Shown here: in pieces, positions 18,987 through 27,577 of the stretch
Layout of the letters: every line of letters starts with the position of its first letter
Numbering within the stretch: the first letter of the stretch is position 1
NCBI RefSeq assembly: GCF_000196235.1
Contig: NC_008541.1
Location: 3,348,001 to 3,412,000 of the forward strand
Source of the DNA: Arthrobacter sp. FB24
GTDB lineage: Bacteria; Actinomycetota; Actinomycetes; Actinomycetales; Micrococcaceae
Reading direction: 5' to 3'
DNA length: 64,000 nt
The notes under the pieces: generated by a model
Database searches by the model: none
Seen by the model: the letters and a program-made list of their open reading frames with translations, nothing else
What the model was told of the DNA's origin: nothing
Position numbers and translations under genes: made by a program

Positions 18987-20425
18987 GACTTTCCCTCTCC
19001 GTTGTCCGCGGCGTCGGAGGGCAGCCTGAGCCTTACCTCCGTGCCGTCCGAGCTGCTGCTGATGACCGCAGTTCCACCGTGCCGGTTCATCCGACCGACA
19101 ATCGATTCCCGGACCCCCATGCGGTCCTCCGGAACCGACTGCGGGTCAAAACCGGGGCCGCGGTCCTTCACGTAAACTTCCGCGCCGCCGTCGGCCACCT
19201 CAAGATACACGGATACCGCGCCGCCGCCGTGGCGGGACGCATTCACCATGGCCTCGCGGCTGGCCTGGACCAGGGCCTCATGCCTCGGGGTCATGGCGGT
19301 GTCTCCCACGGTGACCACGTCCACGGCATGGCCCAGGGTATCCTCAACCTCCGCGGCGGCGGCCCTGATGCGCTCCGAGAGCTGCCCGGCCTCCTTGCCG
19401 GGATCACGGTAGAGCCAGCCCCGCAACTCGCGTTCCTGTGCGCGGGCCAGCCGTAAGACGTCGTGCTCATTGCCGGCCCGGCGCTGGATCAACGCGAGCG
19501 TCTGCAGGACGGAGTCATGCAGGTGGGCGGCAATCTCCGCCCGCTCGGTCGCCCGGACGCGGCCTGCGCGCTCGGCTTCAAGGTCCCGCCAGAACTTCAG
19601 GCCCCACGGAAGCAGCACCAGGGCCACGCCGCCAAGGACCGCCACGGAGGCCAGCAGCGCCAGCCAGGTCTGTTCCCAGGAACCGGAGCCGGACACCATC
19701 ACCAGTACGCCCGCCACTACCAGGGCCAGCCCGGCGGCCAGCCTGGCCCAACCGCCGGCTTGATCTGCCTTGGTCTTGTCGAGGAGTCCGGCCCTGCGCG
19801 TTTCGTCCAGCTGGATCCACGCGATGGCCGCCCCGCCAAGAATCGCCGCGGCCGGGATGAGCGTCCCGAGCGGGACGTCCACACCCAGCATGCGTGCGAT
19901 CAGGATTCCGCCCGCCAGCAGCAGGCCGGCGCCCAGGAGCACTTCCTTGCCGTACGGCATGCTCCGCATGCGGAACCACGGAGCTGTGGCCGCCGTCCCA
20001 CCGGCGGGCCCCCGGCTGGTGCCAGCCGTGGTCCCACCGCTGGCCCCCTGGCCGGATCCGGAGGCTAAGCCCTGATCCGGCGCACCGGGCAGGGTGGCCG
20101 TGCCCGGGAAGGCGGCTACGCCGGGCATTGGCGCGGCAACAAAGTCCATTGGTACGGGCAGCTGCCCCGGTGCGCTGACGGCCGGCGCAATGGGCGACGT
20201 CGGGCGGCGGGCGGTCCGCTTCGCGTTCTCGTCCGCAGTAGGAACCATGATCCAGAGCCACGCATAGAACGCCAGCCCTGCCCCGCCGGCGAGCGCCGCC
20301 ACCGCCATGCCGATCCGGACCATCCGTACCGGCCAGCCCAGGTGGGCGGCCAGGCCCGCACAGACGCCTGCGATAACGCGGTCGCTGCTGCGGACCAGCG
20401 GAGGGCGGGTAAAGGCCGTTGTCAT
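18983..20425 (-). CDS. PspC-domain sensor histidine kinase (LiaS/DesK-like)
   Basis: A 480-aa membrane kinase. It begins with a PspC domain (residues 10-63: RSSDRVIAGVCAGLAAHLGW ... FYAWLWIMVP). A Gly/Ala/Pro-rich linker and about four more transmembrane segments at 155-275 follow. The HisKA_3 phospho-acceptor helix is AAHLHDSVLQTLALIQRRAG. The ATP-binding domain has NASRHGGGAVSVYL and DRGPGFDPQSVPEDRMGV. It phosphorylates the LuxR regulator encoded next. It is divergent from a PspC-LiaF protein that probably takes part in sensing. The sensing input is not known. Confidence 0.92.
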   Translation of the reverse strand: MTTAFTRPPLVRSSDRVIAGVCAGLAAHLGWPVRMVRIGMAVAALAGGAGLAFYAWLWIMVPTADENAKRTARRPTSPIAPAVSAPGQLPVPMDFVAAPMPGVAAFPGTATLPGAPDQGLASGSGQGASGGTTAGTSRGPAGGTAATAPWFRMRSMPYGKEVLLGAGLLLAGGILIARMLGVDVPLGTLIPAAAILGGAAIAWIQLDETRRAGLLDKTKADQAGGWARLAAGLALVVAGVLVMVSGSGSWEQTWLALLASVAVLGGVALVLLPWGLKFWRDLEAERAGRVRATERAEIAAHLHDSVLQTLALIQRRAGNEHDVLRLARAQERELRGWLYRDPGKEAGQLSERIRAAAAEVEDTLGHAVDVVTVGDTAMTPRHEALVQASREAMVNASRHGGGAVSVYLEVADGGAEVYVKDRGPGFDPQSVPEDRMGVRESIVGRMNRHGGTAVISSSSDGTEVRLRLPSDAADNGEGKS

Positions 20426-20549
20426 GTGTCAATCCAAACACGGATCAGGGTTCCGGATGCCTGATTCCAGACGGAACCGGGGTTCAGTCAGGGGTAGCTC
20501 AGGGTGTTCCCCAATGGAGCGCGGCCGGCGCGGACGGCAGGATCGAAGT

Positions 20550-22193
20550 ATGAACTCGCACAATGCACACCCAGATGAAGATCCGCTGCCGTCCGGCCGT
20601 CCCGGTTCCGGTTCCGCCACGCCAGCTGAAGGCGATTCCGACGGCGGCGCCCCCTCCGTCCAGGACGGTTCCGGCTCAGGTTCCGGCGCCGGCTCCGGCT
20701 ACGACTCAGTCTCCGGTTCCGGCTCGGACTCCACGCAGGGCAGCTTCCCCGGCGGTCCGCCACCGCTGTATCCCGGCGCCCAGTTTCCCGGCACCCAGTA
20801 CCCGGGCGACCAGCTCCCCCCTTCCCCGCCGGCGGGTGCCCCCTACGCTTACCCCCAGCCCCAGTCCCAGCCCCAGAACTTCTTCTACTGGGTCCGGAGC
20901 CACGGCATCCACCGCGGACGGGACCGCTGGATAGGCGGGGTGGCCAGCGGCATCGCACACCGGCTGGGCGTCGATCCGCTGATCGTGCGGGGCGTCTTCA
21001 TTGTCCTGTCGATTTTCGCAGGCATCGGAGTGCTGCTCTACGGAATCGCCTGGGCCCTACTGCCGGAGCCCGATGGCCGCATCCATGTGCAGGAAGCCGG
21101 CGCCGGACGCTGGTCCACCGGCATGACCGGGGCCCTTATCACCACGGTGATCGGCTTTCCCAGCCTGGGCAGCGGATTCTGGGGCTGGGAGCGGAACGGA
21201 TTCGGCGGCTTCTTCTGGACAGTCTTCTGGATAGCCGGCGCCATCTATCTCATCTACTACCTCTCGCAACGCGACAAGGCCACCACCGGAGCGCCCATCA
21301 TGAACACCCCATCAGACACCGGGGCGGCCGCCGGCGGAACCGCCTTTGCAGCCACGTCGCCGGCCGGCACCTCATCCACTGCCCCGGGCATGCCCTACGA
21401 GCCCGGCGCCTACTCCGGCGGCCCGTATACCGGCAGCTCCCACGCCGGCGGTCCCTCCGCCGGCGGTCCCTACAACGGAGGCGCTCCCGGCTCGGGCGGC
21501 TACGGCGCCACCCCGCCCTACGGCGGCGGGTACGGCGGCCCGTCCGCTCCCGCCCCCAAGGCGCCGAATCTTGGCCCGGGTGCCCCTGCAGTGGCGGTAA
21601 CTGCAGGCCTTGCTCTGCTGGTGGGCGGCGGCATCAAAGCCCTCGAAGCCCTCAATGTCATCAACCTCGGTGACGCCACCAACGCCGTGGTGTGGGCCAG
21701 CGGCGCCGCCGTCCTGGGCCTCGGCATCCTGGTGGCAGGACTCAGGGGCCGGACGTCCGGCATCCTTGGATTCTTTGCCGTAGTGGCCCTCATCGTTGGC
21801 GGAATTTTCAACGTGGTGCCCAACGGAGACCGCTTCCGCTTCCAGGACGCCAACTGGAACCCGGCCAGTATCGAACAGGCGCGGGAAGGCTTCGACATCA
21901 CCGGGGGCAGCGGAATAGCCGACCTGACGCGGCTGAACATTACCCCGCCGCTGGGCACCGACGTCGTCATTCCCATGGATGTCACTGCCAGCAACCTGAC
22001 CGTCATCATTCCGGACACCGTTCCCGTGGAAATCCGCGCGGACATGACCCTGGGCAACCTCAATGAAGGCTCGCAGAACCACGGTGGCATGACCACCAAG
22101 CAGAGCAATTACAACACCGACAAGCCGGGCGCCGCGCTCATCCTCGAGATCGACGGCACTATGAGCAACATCACCATCCAGGAAGGAAACTGA
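20550..22193 (+). CDS. PspC domain protein with LiaF-like C-terminus
   Basis: A 547-aa membrane protein; ATG 20550 follows AGGA. The first 105 residues are a Ser/Gly/Pro-rich cytoplasmic tail. The PspC domain lies at about 115-175 (GIHRGRDRWIGGVASGIAHR ... LYGIAWALLPEP). Two hydrophobic segments, a long Gly/Pro/Ala/Tyr linker and four more membrane segments follow. The C-terminal 110 residues (GGSGIADLTRLNITPP ... VPVEIRADMTLGNL) resemble the beta-helical LiaF/cell-wall-active antibiotic response domain. It probably modulates the divergent kinase. The fusion of PspC and LiaF parts is typical of actinobacteria. Confidence 0.85.
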   Translation: MNSHNAHPDEDPLPSGRPGSGSATPAEGDSDGGAPSVQDGSGSGSGAGSGYDSVSGSGSDSTQGSFPGGPPPLYPGAQFPGTQYPGDQLPPSPPAGAPYAYPQPQSQPQNFFYWVRSHGIHRGRDRWIGGVASGIAHRLGVDPLIVRGVFIVLSIFAGIGVLLYGIAWALLPEPDGRIHVQEAGAGRWSTGMTGALITTVIGFPSLGSGFWGWERNGFGGFFWTVFWIAGAIYLIYYLSQRDKATTGAPIMNTPSDTGAAAGGTAFAATSPAGTSSTAPGMPYEPGAYSGGPYTGSSHAGGPSAGGPYNGGAPGSGGYGATPPYGGGYGGPSAPAPKAPNLGPGAPAVAVTAGLALLVGGGIKALEALNVINLGDATNAVVWASGAAVLGLGILVAGLRGRTSGILGFFAVVALIVGGIFNVVPNGDRFRFQDANWNPASIEQAREGFDITGGSGIADLTRLNITPPLGTDVVIPMDVTASNLTVIIPDTVPVEIRADMTLGNLNEGSQNHGGMTTKQSNYNTDKPGAALILEIDGTMSNITIQEGN

Positions 22194-22194
22194 C

Positions 22195-22497
22195 ATGAGC
22201 AGCTACGAACCTGCCCCGGACACTGTCCCGCAGCCTGCGGCCTCGCCGGCCGAATCGTCACGTAGTGCAGGAGCACGGCACGGCGGCCAGTCGCCGGCTC
22301 GGGTGGGCACAGTAGTCTGGGGCCTCATCGTCCTGGCGCTGGCGGCGTTGATCATCATCGGCCAGCTCGGCATCGTGGTCCTGAACGGAACCTACGTGCT
22401 GATCGGCCTGATGATCGGCGCCGGTGCCGCACTGGTGGTTGGCGGGCTCCTCTCAGCCCGCGGACGTGACAAAGAATCCACAACAGGGAAGTCTTGA
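22195..22497 (+). CDS. Small two-helix membrane protein of the PspC operon
   Basis: A 100-aa protein. A polar N-terminal tail of about 40 residues precedes two transmembrane segments (VGTVVWGLIVLALAALIIIG and TYVLIGLMIGAGAALVVGGL). The start ATG lies one base after the upstream stop and the next gene begins 3 bp downstream, so it belongs to a tight operon. No domain with a known activity is recognised. A partner in the envelope-stress module is inferred from context. Confidence 0.8.
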   Translation: MSSYEPAPDTVPQPAASPAESSRSAGARHGGQSPARVGTVVWGLIVLALAALIIIGQLGIVVLNGTYVLIGLMIGAGAALVVGGLLSARGRDKESTTGKS

Positions 22498-22500
22498 GCC

Positions 22501-22758
22501 ATGGATAAGTTCTTCAGCATCGTCAGGGGCCTTGGCCTGAAACGCGGACCGCAGCGTTGGTTGGGCGGCGTGTGCGGCGGCATCGCCGCAAAGCTCAACG
22601 TGGACGTCGCGTTCGTCCGGATCGCGTTCCTGCTTCTCAGCCTCCTGCCCGGCCCGGCATTCGTGTTCTACCTCGCAGCGTGGCTCATCCTCCCGGACCA
22701 GCGAAACGCCATTATCCTGCAGTCTTTCCTGGACAAACGATCGATTAACGGATCCTGA
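22501..22758 (+). CDS. Minimal PspC domain protein
   Basis: An 85-aa protein consisting almost entirely of one PspC domain (LKRGPQRWLGGVCGGIAAKL ... AFVFYLAAWLILPDQ) with one or two membrane helices. It is the third PspC domain in this module. The PspC fold is known from phage-shock regulators that sense membrane stress. It is the last gene of the operon and is followed by a strong terminator. Confidence 0.88.
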   Translation: MDKFFSIVRGLGLKRGPQRWLGGVCGGIAAKLNVDVAFVRIAFLLLSLLPGPAFVFYLAAWLILPDQRNAIILQSFLDKRSINGS

Positions 22759-22772
22759 CCACGAGGACCAAG

Positions 22773-22803
22773 GGCCCCTGCTCTCCGGAGCGGGGGCCTT
22801 TTT
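22773..22803 (+). terminator. Terminator of the PspC operon
   Basis: GGCCCCTGCTC pairs with GAGCGGGGGCC (one G-T pair) around a 4-nt loop and runs into TTTTT. It lies 15 bp after the stop codon. Confidence 0.9.
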
Positions 22804-22840
22804 CGTTCGCCATGGATGAGCTGCCCTTTGTAACCGGTTT

Positions 22841-22869
22841 GTGTCGTAACCCACACTCACCACTAGAAT
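22841..22869 (+). promoter_or_regulatory. Probable pfkA promoter
   Basis: The -10 box TAGAAT is at 22864-22869. GTGTCG at 22841-22846 gives a 17-bp spacer; TTGTGT two bases upstream would give 19. The leader would be about 55 nt. Confidence 0.45.
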
Positions 22870-22930
22870 CTAGGTGAGCTCAGCGTGGCGCTCTGCCTGT
22901 ACACCCCCTCACCAGGATTTGAGCCGAGAC

Positions 22931-23956
22931 ATGAAAATTGGAATTCTCACCAGCGGTGGCGACTGCCCCGGACTGAACGCCGTTATCCGCGGTGCCGTCC
23001 TCAAAGGAATCGCCATCCACGGCCACGAATTCGTAGGATTCCTCGACGGCTGGCGCGGCGTCGTCGAAGGCGACGTGATCGACATTCCCCGAACCATGGT
23101 CCGCGGCATCGCGAAGCAGGGCGGCACCATCCTCGGCACGTCCCGGACCAACCCGTTCGAAAACGGCGGCGGGCCCGATGTCATCAAGGGCCACATGGAC
23201 CGGCTCGGCATCGACGCGATCATCGCCATCGGCGGCGAAGGTACGCTGGCCGCAGCCAAGCGGCTGACCGACGCCGGACTGAAGATCGTCGGCGTTCCCA
23301 AGACAGTGGACAACGACCTTGACGCGACGGACTACACGTTCGGCTTCGACACAGCTGTCCAGATCGCCACCGAGGCCATAGACCGCCTCCGCACCACCGG
23401 TGAATCGCACCACCGTTGCATGATCGCCGAAGTCATGGGCCGCCACGTGGGCTGGATTGCCCTGCACGCGGGCATGGCATCCGGCGCACACGCCATCCTC
23501 ATTCCGGAGCAGAAGGCCTCCATGGACCAGATCACCGAGTGGGTGCAGGAAGCCCATGACCGTGGCCGCGCGCCCTTGGTGGTTGTGGCTGAGGGCTTCG
23601 TTCCGGAAGGCCAGGAAACGCCGCACTCCGAGCGCGGCCTGGACACCTTCGGACGCCCGCGGCTGGGCGGCATCGCCGAAATGCTGGCTCCCGAGCTTGA
23701 GGCACGCACCGGTATTGAGACCCGGGCCACCGTCCTGGGTCACATCCAGCGCGGCGGCGTCCCGTCCGCATTCGACCGAGTCCTGGCCACGCGGCTGGGC
23801 ATGGCCGCCATCGACTCCGTTGTGGACCAGCGCTGGGGCACCATGGTGTCCCTCAACGGCACGGACATTGTGCACGTCGGCTTCGACGCCGCCCTGGGCA
23901 ACCTCAAGAGCGTTCCGCAGCACCGCTACGACGAGGCCGCCGTCCTCTTCGGCTAG
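22931..23956 (+). CDS. pfkA: 6-phosphofructokinase
   Basis: A 341-aa enzyme phosphorylating fructose 6-phosphate in glycolysis. Start ATG 22931 gives the canonical MKIGILTSGGDCPGLNAVIR. The phosphate-donor site reads GGEGTLAAAKRL near residue 102, with Gly where pyrophosphate-using enzymes have Asp. The next motif is PKTVDNDLDATDYTFGFDTA, with Lys where classical bacterial ATP enzymes have Gly. The substrate motif EVMGRHVGWIALHAG and RATVLGHIQRGG are present. This mix is that of the actinobacterial group III enzymes, so ATP is the expected donor but the call is not certain. Confidence 0.95.
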   Translation: MKIGILTSGGDCPGLNAVIRGAVLKGIAIHGHEFVGFLDGWRGVVEGDVIDIPRTMVRGIAKQGGTILGTSRTNPFENGGGPDVIKGHMDRLGIDAIIAIGGEGTLAAAKRLTDAGLKIVGVPKTVDNDLDATDYTFGFDTAVQIATEAIDRLRTTGESHHRCMIAEVMGRHVGWIALHAGMASGAHAILIPEQKASMDQITEWVQEAHDRGRAPLVVVAEGFVPEGQETPHSERGLDTFGRPRLGGIAEMLAPELEARTGIETRATVLGHIQRGGVPSAFDRVLATRLGMAAIDSVVDQRWGTMVSLNGTDIVHVGFDAALGNLKSVPQHRYDEAAVLFG

Positions 23957-23972
23957 GGCGACCAGCCGCAGC

Positions 23973-24061
23973 AGCGCGAACGGACAGTCAAGGCCGCCAC
24001 GTCGGTGCCCTGACTGTCCGTTCGCGCTTCAAGAGTCAGGCCGCAAGTGTCCGCTCGCGCT
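23973..24061. repeat. Intergenic palindromic repeat (CGCGAACGGACA family)
   Basis: Perfect 18-bp arms (23973-23990, AGCGCGAACGGACAGTCA, and 24011-24028) enclose a 20-nt loop just after pfkA. A third, degenerate arm (AAGTGTCCGCTCGCGCT) follows at about 24045-24061. The same 12-mer occurs again at 62684-62695. It may end pfkA transcription, though no T-run follows. Confidence 0.75.
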
Positions 24062-24074
24062 TCCCTCGGCTCGG

Positions 24075-24080
24075 TAGGGT
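24075..24080 (+). promoter_or_regulatory. -10 box of a leaderless promoter
   Basis: TAGGGT lies six bases before the ATG of the GNAT gene at 24087. Confidence 0.55.
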
Positions 24081-24086
24081 TGAGTC

Positions 24087-24845
24087 ATGACTCTCGACCC
24101 CGGTTCCGCAGACATCATCCAGCTGGCATGGGCCCGCCATTTGGGCCTCGATGACGGCGCCTTTGCGGCGGTCCGGAAGCTCGACGCCGATGCGGCGGTT
24201 TCCGGGGCGGGCTCGCTGGCAGCGGGCGCACGGATCACGCGGGCTGACGAGTCCCGGAAATCAGTGGATTTTGTGCGGTTGTTCGGCGCATCGGCCCTCG
24301 TGGGGCCCCAGTGGGTAATCGACGCCGCAAAAGATATCCCGGACGAGGACCTCGCCCAACACGTGACGCTCCTGACCATCACCCGGCAGCATGGCGGCCA
24401 CGGCGAGGGCGCAGCCGCCCTCTTCTTCGCCGACGATCTCCCCCTGCGCCAGCCGGCCGAGGAGCTGACCGTCTCGCACGGGAATCCCGAAGCCATCGAG
24501 CTGGAGGGCTTGTGTCCGCCGGATGACGTCAACGAAGTGAGATTGTCCGATCTCGAACACCGGTTCACCATCCTGCGCGATGACAACGGCCGCAAAGTCC
24601 CGGTTGCCTGTGGCGCCTACTCCGAGTGGGAGGGCATCCTGGCCCAGATGGGGGTCCTCGTGGATCCCGACTGGCGGCGCCGGGGGCTCGGCTCCCTGGC
24701 GGCATCGATAGCCGCCCATGAGGCCCTGGCGGCGGGGCTCACCTTGCAGTGGCGCTCGGACGTCAGCAACAAGGGCGCACTGGCAATAGCGCGCAGCCTC
24801 GGATTCTCGACCGGCGGCATCCACACCAGCGTGCTGCTGGGCTGA
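24087..24845 (+). CDS. GNAT family N-acetyltransferase
   Basis: A 252-aa protein whose C-terminal half is a GNAT domain. The acetyl-CoA loop is VLVDPDWRRRGLGSLAASIAA near residues 190-210, followed by SNKGALAIARSLGFSTGGIH. The N-terminal half is acidic and less conserved (a possible second, degenerate GNAT fold). It starts at ATG 24087, which has a -10 box at leaderless spacing. The acceptor substrate is unknown. It converges on the MFS gene with 22 bp between stops. Confidence 0.82.
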   Translation: MTLDPGSADIIQLAWARHLGLDDGAFAAVRKLDADAAVSGAGSLAAGARITRADESRKSVDFVRLFGASALVGPQWVIDAAKDIPDEDLAQHVTLLTITRQHGGHGEGAAALFFADDLPLRQPAEELTVSHGNPEAIELEGLCPPDDVNEVRLSDLEHRFTILRDDNGRKVPVACGAYSEWEGILAQMGVLVDPDWRRRGLGSLAASIAAHEALAAGLTLQWRSDVSNKGALAIARSLGFSTGGIHTSVLLG

Positions 24846-24867
24846 CCGGAATCAGCCCGGCACACGC

Positions 24868-26406
24868 TTAGGCGGACTTGGTCTGCGCTGATTCGGCTTC
24901 GGTTGACGCTGAGCCTTCCGCCGGCGCGGGGGCACCGGACCCACCCCAGTTCTGAACCGCCTTGGGTTTGGCGAAGAACAGCGCCACGGCCGCGCCAAGC
25001 AGGATCACCGCCGCCGGCAGCAGGATGGACTGGCCCATCGCCGTCGAGAACCCTTCATGCAGCGCCTCGGGCAGTGTGCCGCCGAATGCCATGGGGCTGG
25101 CCTCGCCGGAACCGTCCGGTGCCGCCGGAAGCTCCGCCGCGAGGCGCGCCTGGATCAATACCGCAATGGCCGCGCTGCCCAGCACCGCGCCGATCTGTCG
25201 GGTGGTGTTGTAGACGCCCGAGCCGGCGCCTGCCTGGCGCGGCGGCAGGTTCCGGGTGGCTGTGGAGCTCAGCGGCGCCCAGATGCCCGCGTTGGCGAAC
25301 CCCAGCACGGCACTGGGCAGCAGGAACAGCCAGATGGGTGTGTCGGGATGCATCAGGGAAGAATTCCAGAACAGCGCCACGGACATCAGGACCAGGCCGG
25401 CCGCGGTGATGTACTTCGGATTGACCCGGTCAATAATCCGTCCGACAACCGGCGCCAGCCCACCCGATATCAGTGCCATCGGCACCATCATCAGGGCCGA
25501 CTGCGTAGGTGTCAGGCCCCGGACCACCTGGTAGTAGAAGATCAGCGGGAGGCTGAATGCCGTCACCGTGAAGCCCACGGTGGTGATACCTATATTGGCC
25601 AGCGAGAAGTTTCGGTCCTTGAACAGTGAAAGCGGGAGAAGCGGCTCGCCCTTGTTGAACCGCTGCCACAGCACAAAACCCACCAGGACCACAAGCCCGG
25701 CGATGATCAGGCTCCACACCGTAACGGGGCCGGTGATGGTGCCCCAGTTGTACGTCTCGCCTTCCTGGATGCCGAACACCAGCAGGAAGAGCCCGACGGC
25801 GCTGAGCAGCACGCCGGGGATGTCGAACTTGTGCGGGTGGGTGCTCAGTGTAGGGACGAAGCGCTGTGCCAGGATGAACCCGACGATTCCCACTGGCACA
25901 TTGATGAAGAAGATCCACTCCCAGCCCAGGCCGTCCACCAGGACGCCGCCCAGGATCGGCCCCACCAGCGTGGCGACACCCGCTGTGGCACCCCAGATCC
26001 CCATGGCAGCGCCGCGCCTGTCCGGCGGGAAGATCCGGGTGATCACCGCCATGGTCTGGGGCGTCATAATTGCGGCACCAAAGCCTTGGACCACGCGGGC
26101 CAGGATGAGGGTCTGGACATCCCCTGACAACCCGCACCACAGGGACGCCAGGGTGAACACCACCAGGCCCGTGAGGTAAAGCCTCTTGGGCCCGAACCGG
26201 TCGCCCAGCCGGCCGGTGATCAGCAGCGGCACGGCGTAGGCCAGCAGGTAGGCGCTGGTCACCCAGATGACGGAATTGATGTCAGCGTTCAGGCCTTCCA
26301 TGATCCGGGGGTTGGCCACCGAGACGATGGTGGTGTCGATCAGGATCATAAAGAAACCGATCACCAGGGACCAGAGGGCCGGCCACGGCCTAGCTACGTG
26401 TTCCAT
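24868..26406 (-). CDS. MFS drug efflux transporter, DHA2 (EmrB/QacA) type
   Basis: A 512-aa transporter with about 14 membrane segments. Motif A is GRLGDRFGPKRLYLTG (about residues 65-80). The motif C/D1 region is FMILIDTTIVSVANPRIMEGL near the N-terminus. The second-half motif APVVGRIIDRVNPKYITA is present. Such proteins export toxic or cationic compounds using the proton gradient. ATG 26406 follows GAAGGA. It lies 34 bp downstream of a PadR repressor gene on the same strand, so its expression is probably induced by the exported compound. The hydrophilic C-terminal tail ends SAQTKSA. Confidence 0.93.
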   Translation of the reverse strand: MEHVARPWPALWSLVIGFFMILIDTTIVSVANPRIMEGLNADINSVIWVTSAYLLAYAVPLLITGRLGDRFGPKRLYLTGLVVFTLASLWCGLSGDVQTLILARVVQGFGAAIMTPQTMAVITRIFPPDRRGAAMGIWGATAGVATLVGPILGGVLVDGLGWEWIFFINVPVGIVGFILAQRFVPTLSTHPHKFDIPGVLLSAVGLFLLVFGIQEGETYNWGTITGPVTVWSLIIAGLVVLVGFVLWQRFNKGEPLLPLSLFKDRNFSLANIGITTVGFTVTAFSLPLIFYYQVVRGLTPTQSALMMVPMALISGGLAPVVGRIIDRVNPKYITAAGLVLMSVALFWNSSLMHPDTPIWLFLLPSAVLGFANAGIWAPLSSTATRNLPPRQAGAGSGVYNTTRQIGAVLGSAAIAVLIQARLAAELPAAPDGSGEASPMAFGGTLPEALHEGFSTAMGQSILLPAAVILLGAAVALFFAKPKAVQNWGGSGAPAPAEGSASTEAESAQTKSA

Positions 26407-26440
26407 GTGAATCCTTCAGGTGTGGTTGTGGTGTGGTCTG

Positions 26441-27004
26441 CTACCAGGGGAGTTCCCCGGAGCGGAGCTGGTCCTGCAGGCTGCGTATCCAGCCCATCTC
26501 GGACCGCAGCATGGTCTGTTGGTACTGGAGGTCAATCCAGTACTTGCGTGCAACGTCCTTCGTCCGGACGGCCGATTCGGCTGTCTGCAGAAACTCCAGT
26601 TGTTCCTGCAGCAGGACCAGCCGTCGGTCCAGGAGGTCCAGGACGACGCCGGCGGGCAAGTTGTAGGCCTCGGCCACGGCCAGCGGGAACGACGGATATT
26701 CGTTGACCGGCTCGGCGAGCATGTCCTGCAGGCGGGCCGTCAGGGCCTCGCGGCCGGCGGGCGTGATCCGGTAGGTGGTCCGTTCCGGCCGGTTGCCCTC
26801 CCGGTCCGTTCCGGCAGCCTCCACCAGGCCCCGCTCTTCGAGCCTGCCGACGGCGTGATAGAGCGTTCCCGGGCGCACCTTGACCAGGCGGTCTTCGTGC
26901 CTGGCCATCAGGAGCTGGTACATCTCGTACGGGTGCATCGGTTCTTCAACGAGGAGCGACAGGGCAGAGATGCCGAGCGGCGTCAGCGGGGCCGATCGGG
27001 GCAT
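26441..27004 (-). CDS. PadR family transcriptional regulator
   Basis: A 187-aa repressor. The PadR winged helix spans about residues 7-85 (LTPLGISALSLLVEEPMHPY ... VRPGTLYHAVGRLEERGLVEA ... RTTYRITPAGREAL). A C-terminal helical dimerisation region of the Vir_act_alpha_C type follows (WIDLQYQQTMLRSEMGWIRS). The start is taken as ATG 27004; GTG 27016 is possible. A nested palindrome lies 50-90 bp upstream, probably its operator. It heads a two-gene operon with the MFS exporter. Confidence 0.92.
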   Translation of the reverse strand: MPRSAPLTPLGISALSLLVEEPMHPYEMYQLLMARHEDRLVKVRPGTLYHAVGRLEERGLVEAAGTDREGNRPERTTYRITPAGREALTARLQDMLAEPVNEYPSFPLAVAEAYNLPAGVVLDLLDRRLVLLQEQLEFLQTAESAVRTKDVARKYWIDLQYQQTMLRSEMGWIRSLQDQLRSGELPW

Positions 27005-27055
27005 TGTTCCGGCCACTCCCCTGCCTCACTCCCCACTTTTCGACGACACCTAGGC

Positions 27056-27092
27056 TAATATTCGGCTCCAACTATTCCACATGGAATATTAG
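27056..27092 (-). promoter_or_regulatory. Nested palindromic operator upstream of padR
   Basis: The inner palindrome TATTCCACATGGAATA (27073-27088) has 7-bp arms around CA. The outer arms CTAATATTC (27056-27064) and GAATATTAG (27084-27092) are also perfect inverted repeats. Being AT-rich and just upstream of the PadR gene, it is a plausible autoregulatory site. Confidence 0.65.
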
Positions 27093-27100
27093 GGCGCAAG

Positions 27101-27130
27101 AAAGCCCGCGCATCCTAGGACCCGCGGGCT
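27101..27130 (-). terminator. Terminator of the ygfZ-ankyrin operon
   Basis: AGCCCGCG and CGCGGGCT pair around a 12-nt loop, followed on the minus strand by TTCTTG. It lies 28 bp after the ankyrin gene stop. Confidence 0.7.
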
Positions 27131-27157
27131 CCCGGCCGTCCGGTTTGCCGGCCGGGG

Positions 27158-27577
27158 TCAGCCGAGCAGGGCCTGGATATCGGTCCTTGCAAACATCTCT
27201 GCCGCTGCGCGTGCGGACGGCGTTCCGGCATCCGGATCGGCGCCTGCTCCCAGGAGCGCCTCGGCGACGTCTGTGTAGCCCTTGAAGGCCGCGCCGGCGA
27301 GCGGCGTCTGACCGCGGTCGTTGATGGCGTTGGCATCGGCACCATGCTGCAGGAGCAGCTGCACCGCCGGGGCGTGGCCGTGGTATGCAGCCAGCATCAA
27401 CAGGGAGTCGCCGGAGGCGTTGGCCATGTTGGCCGGCGCGCCTGCATCGAGGTAGCTGCCCAGGAGCGCAGCGTCGCCCTGACGTGCCGCGTCAAAGAGG
27501 GCGTGCGCAAGGGCCAGCGTTTCTTCGTCGGGGCCTGTGGTGTCTCCCGGGTTGTCAGGCATCGCATTGTCAGTCAT
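27158..27577 (-). CDS. Ankyrin repeat protein
   Basis: A 139-aa cytoplasmic protein with three to four ankyrin repeats from about residue 23. The repeats are AARQGDAALLGSYLDAGAPA, then SLLMLAAYHGHAPAVQLLLQ, and TPLAGAAFKGYTDVAEALLG with GADPDA. Such repeats bind other proteins; the partner is unknown. The ATG overlaps the ygfZ stop by four bases (ATGA) and has GAAGGGA upstream, so it is translated with the folate-binding protein. Confidence 0.92.
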   Translation of the reverse strand: MTDNAMPDNPGDTTGPDEETLALAHALFDAARQGDAALLGSYLDAGAPANMANASGDSLLMLAAYHGHAPAVQLLLQHGADANAINDRGQTPLAGAAFKGYTDVAEALLGAGADPDAGTPSARAAAEMFARTDIQALLG

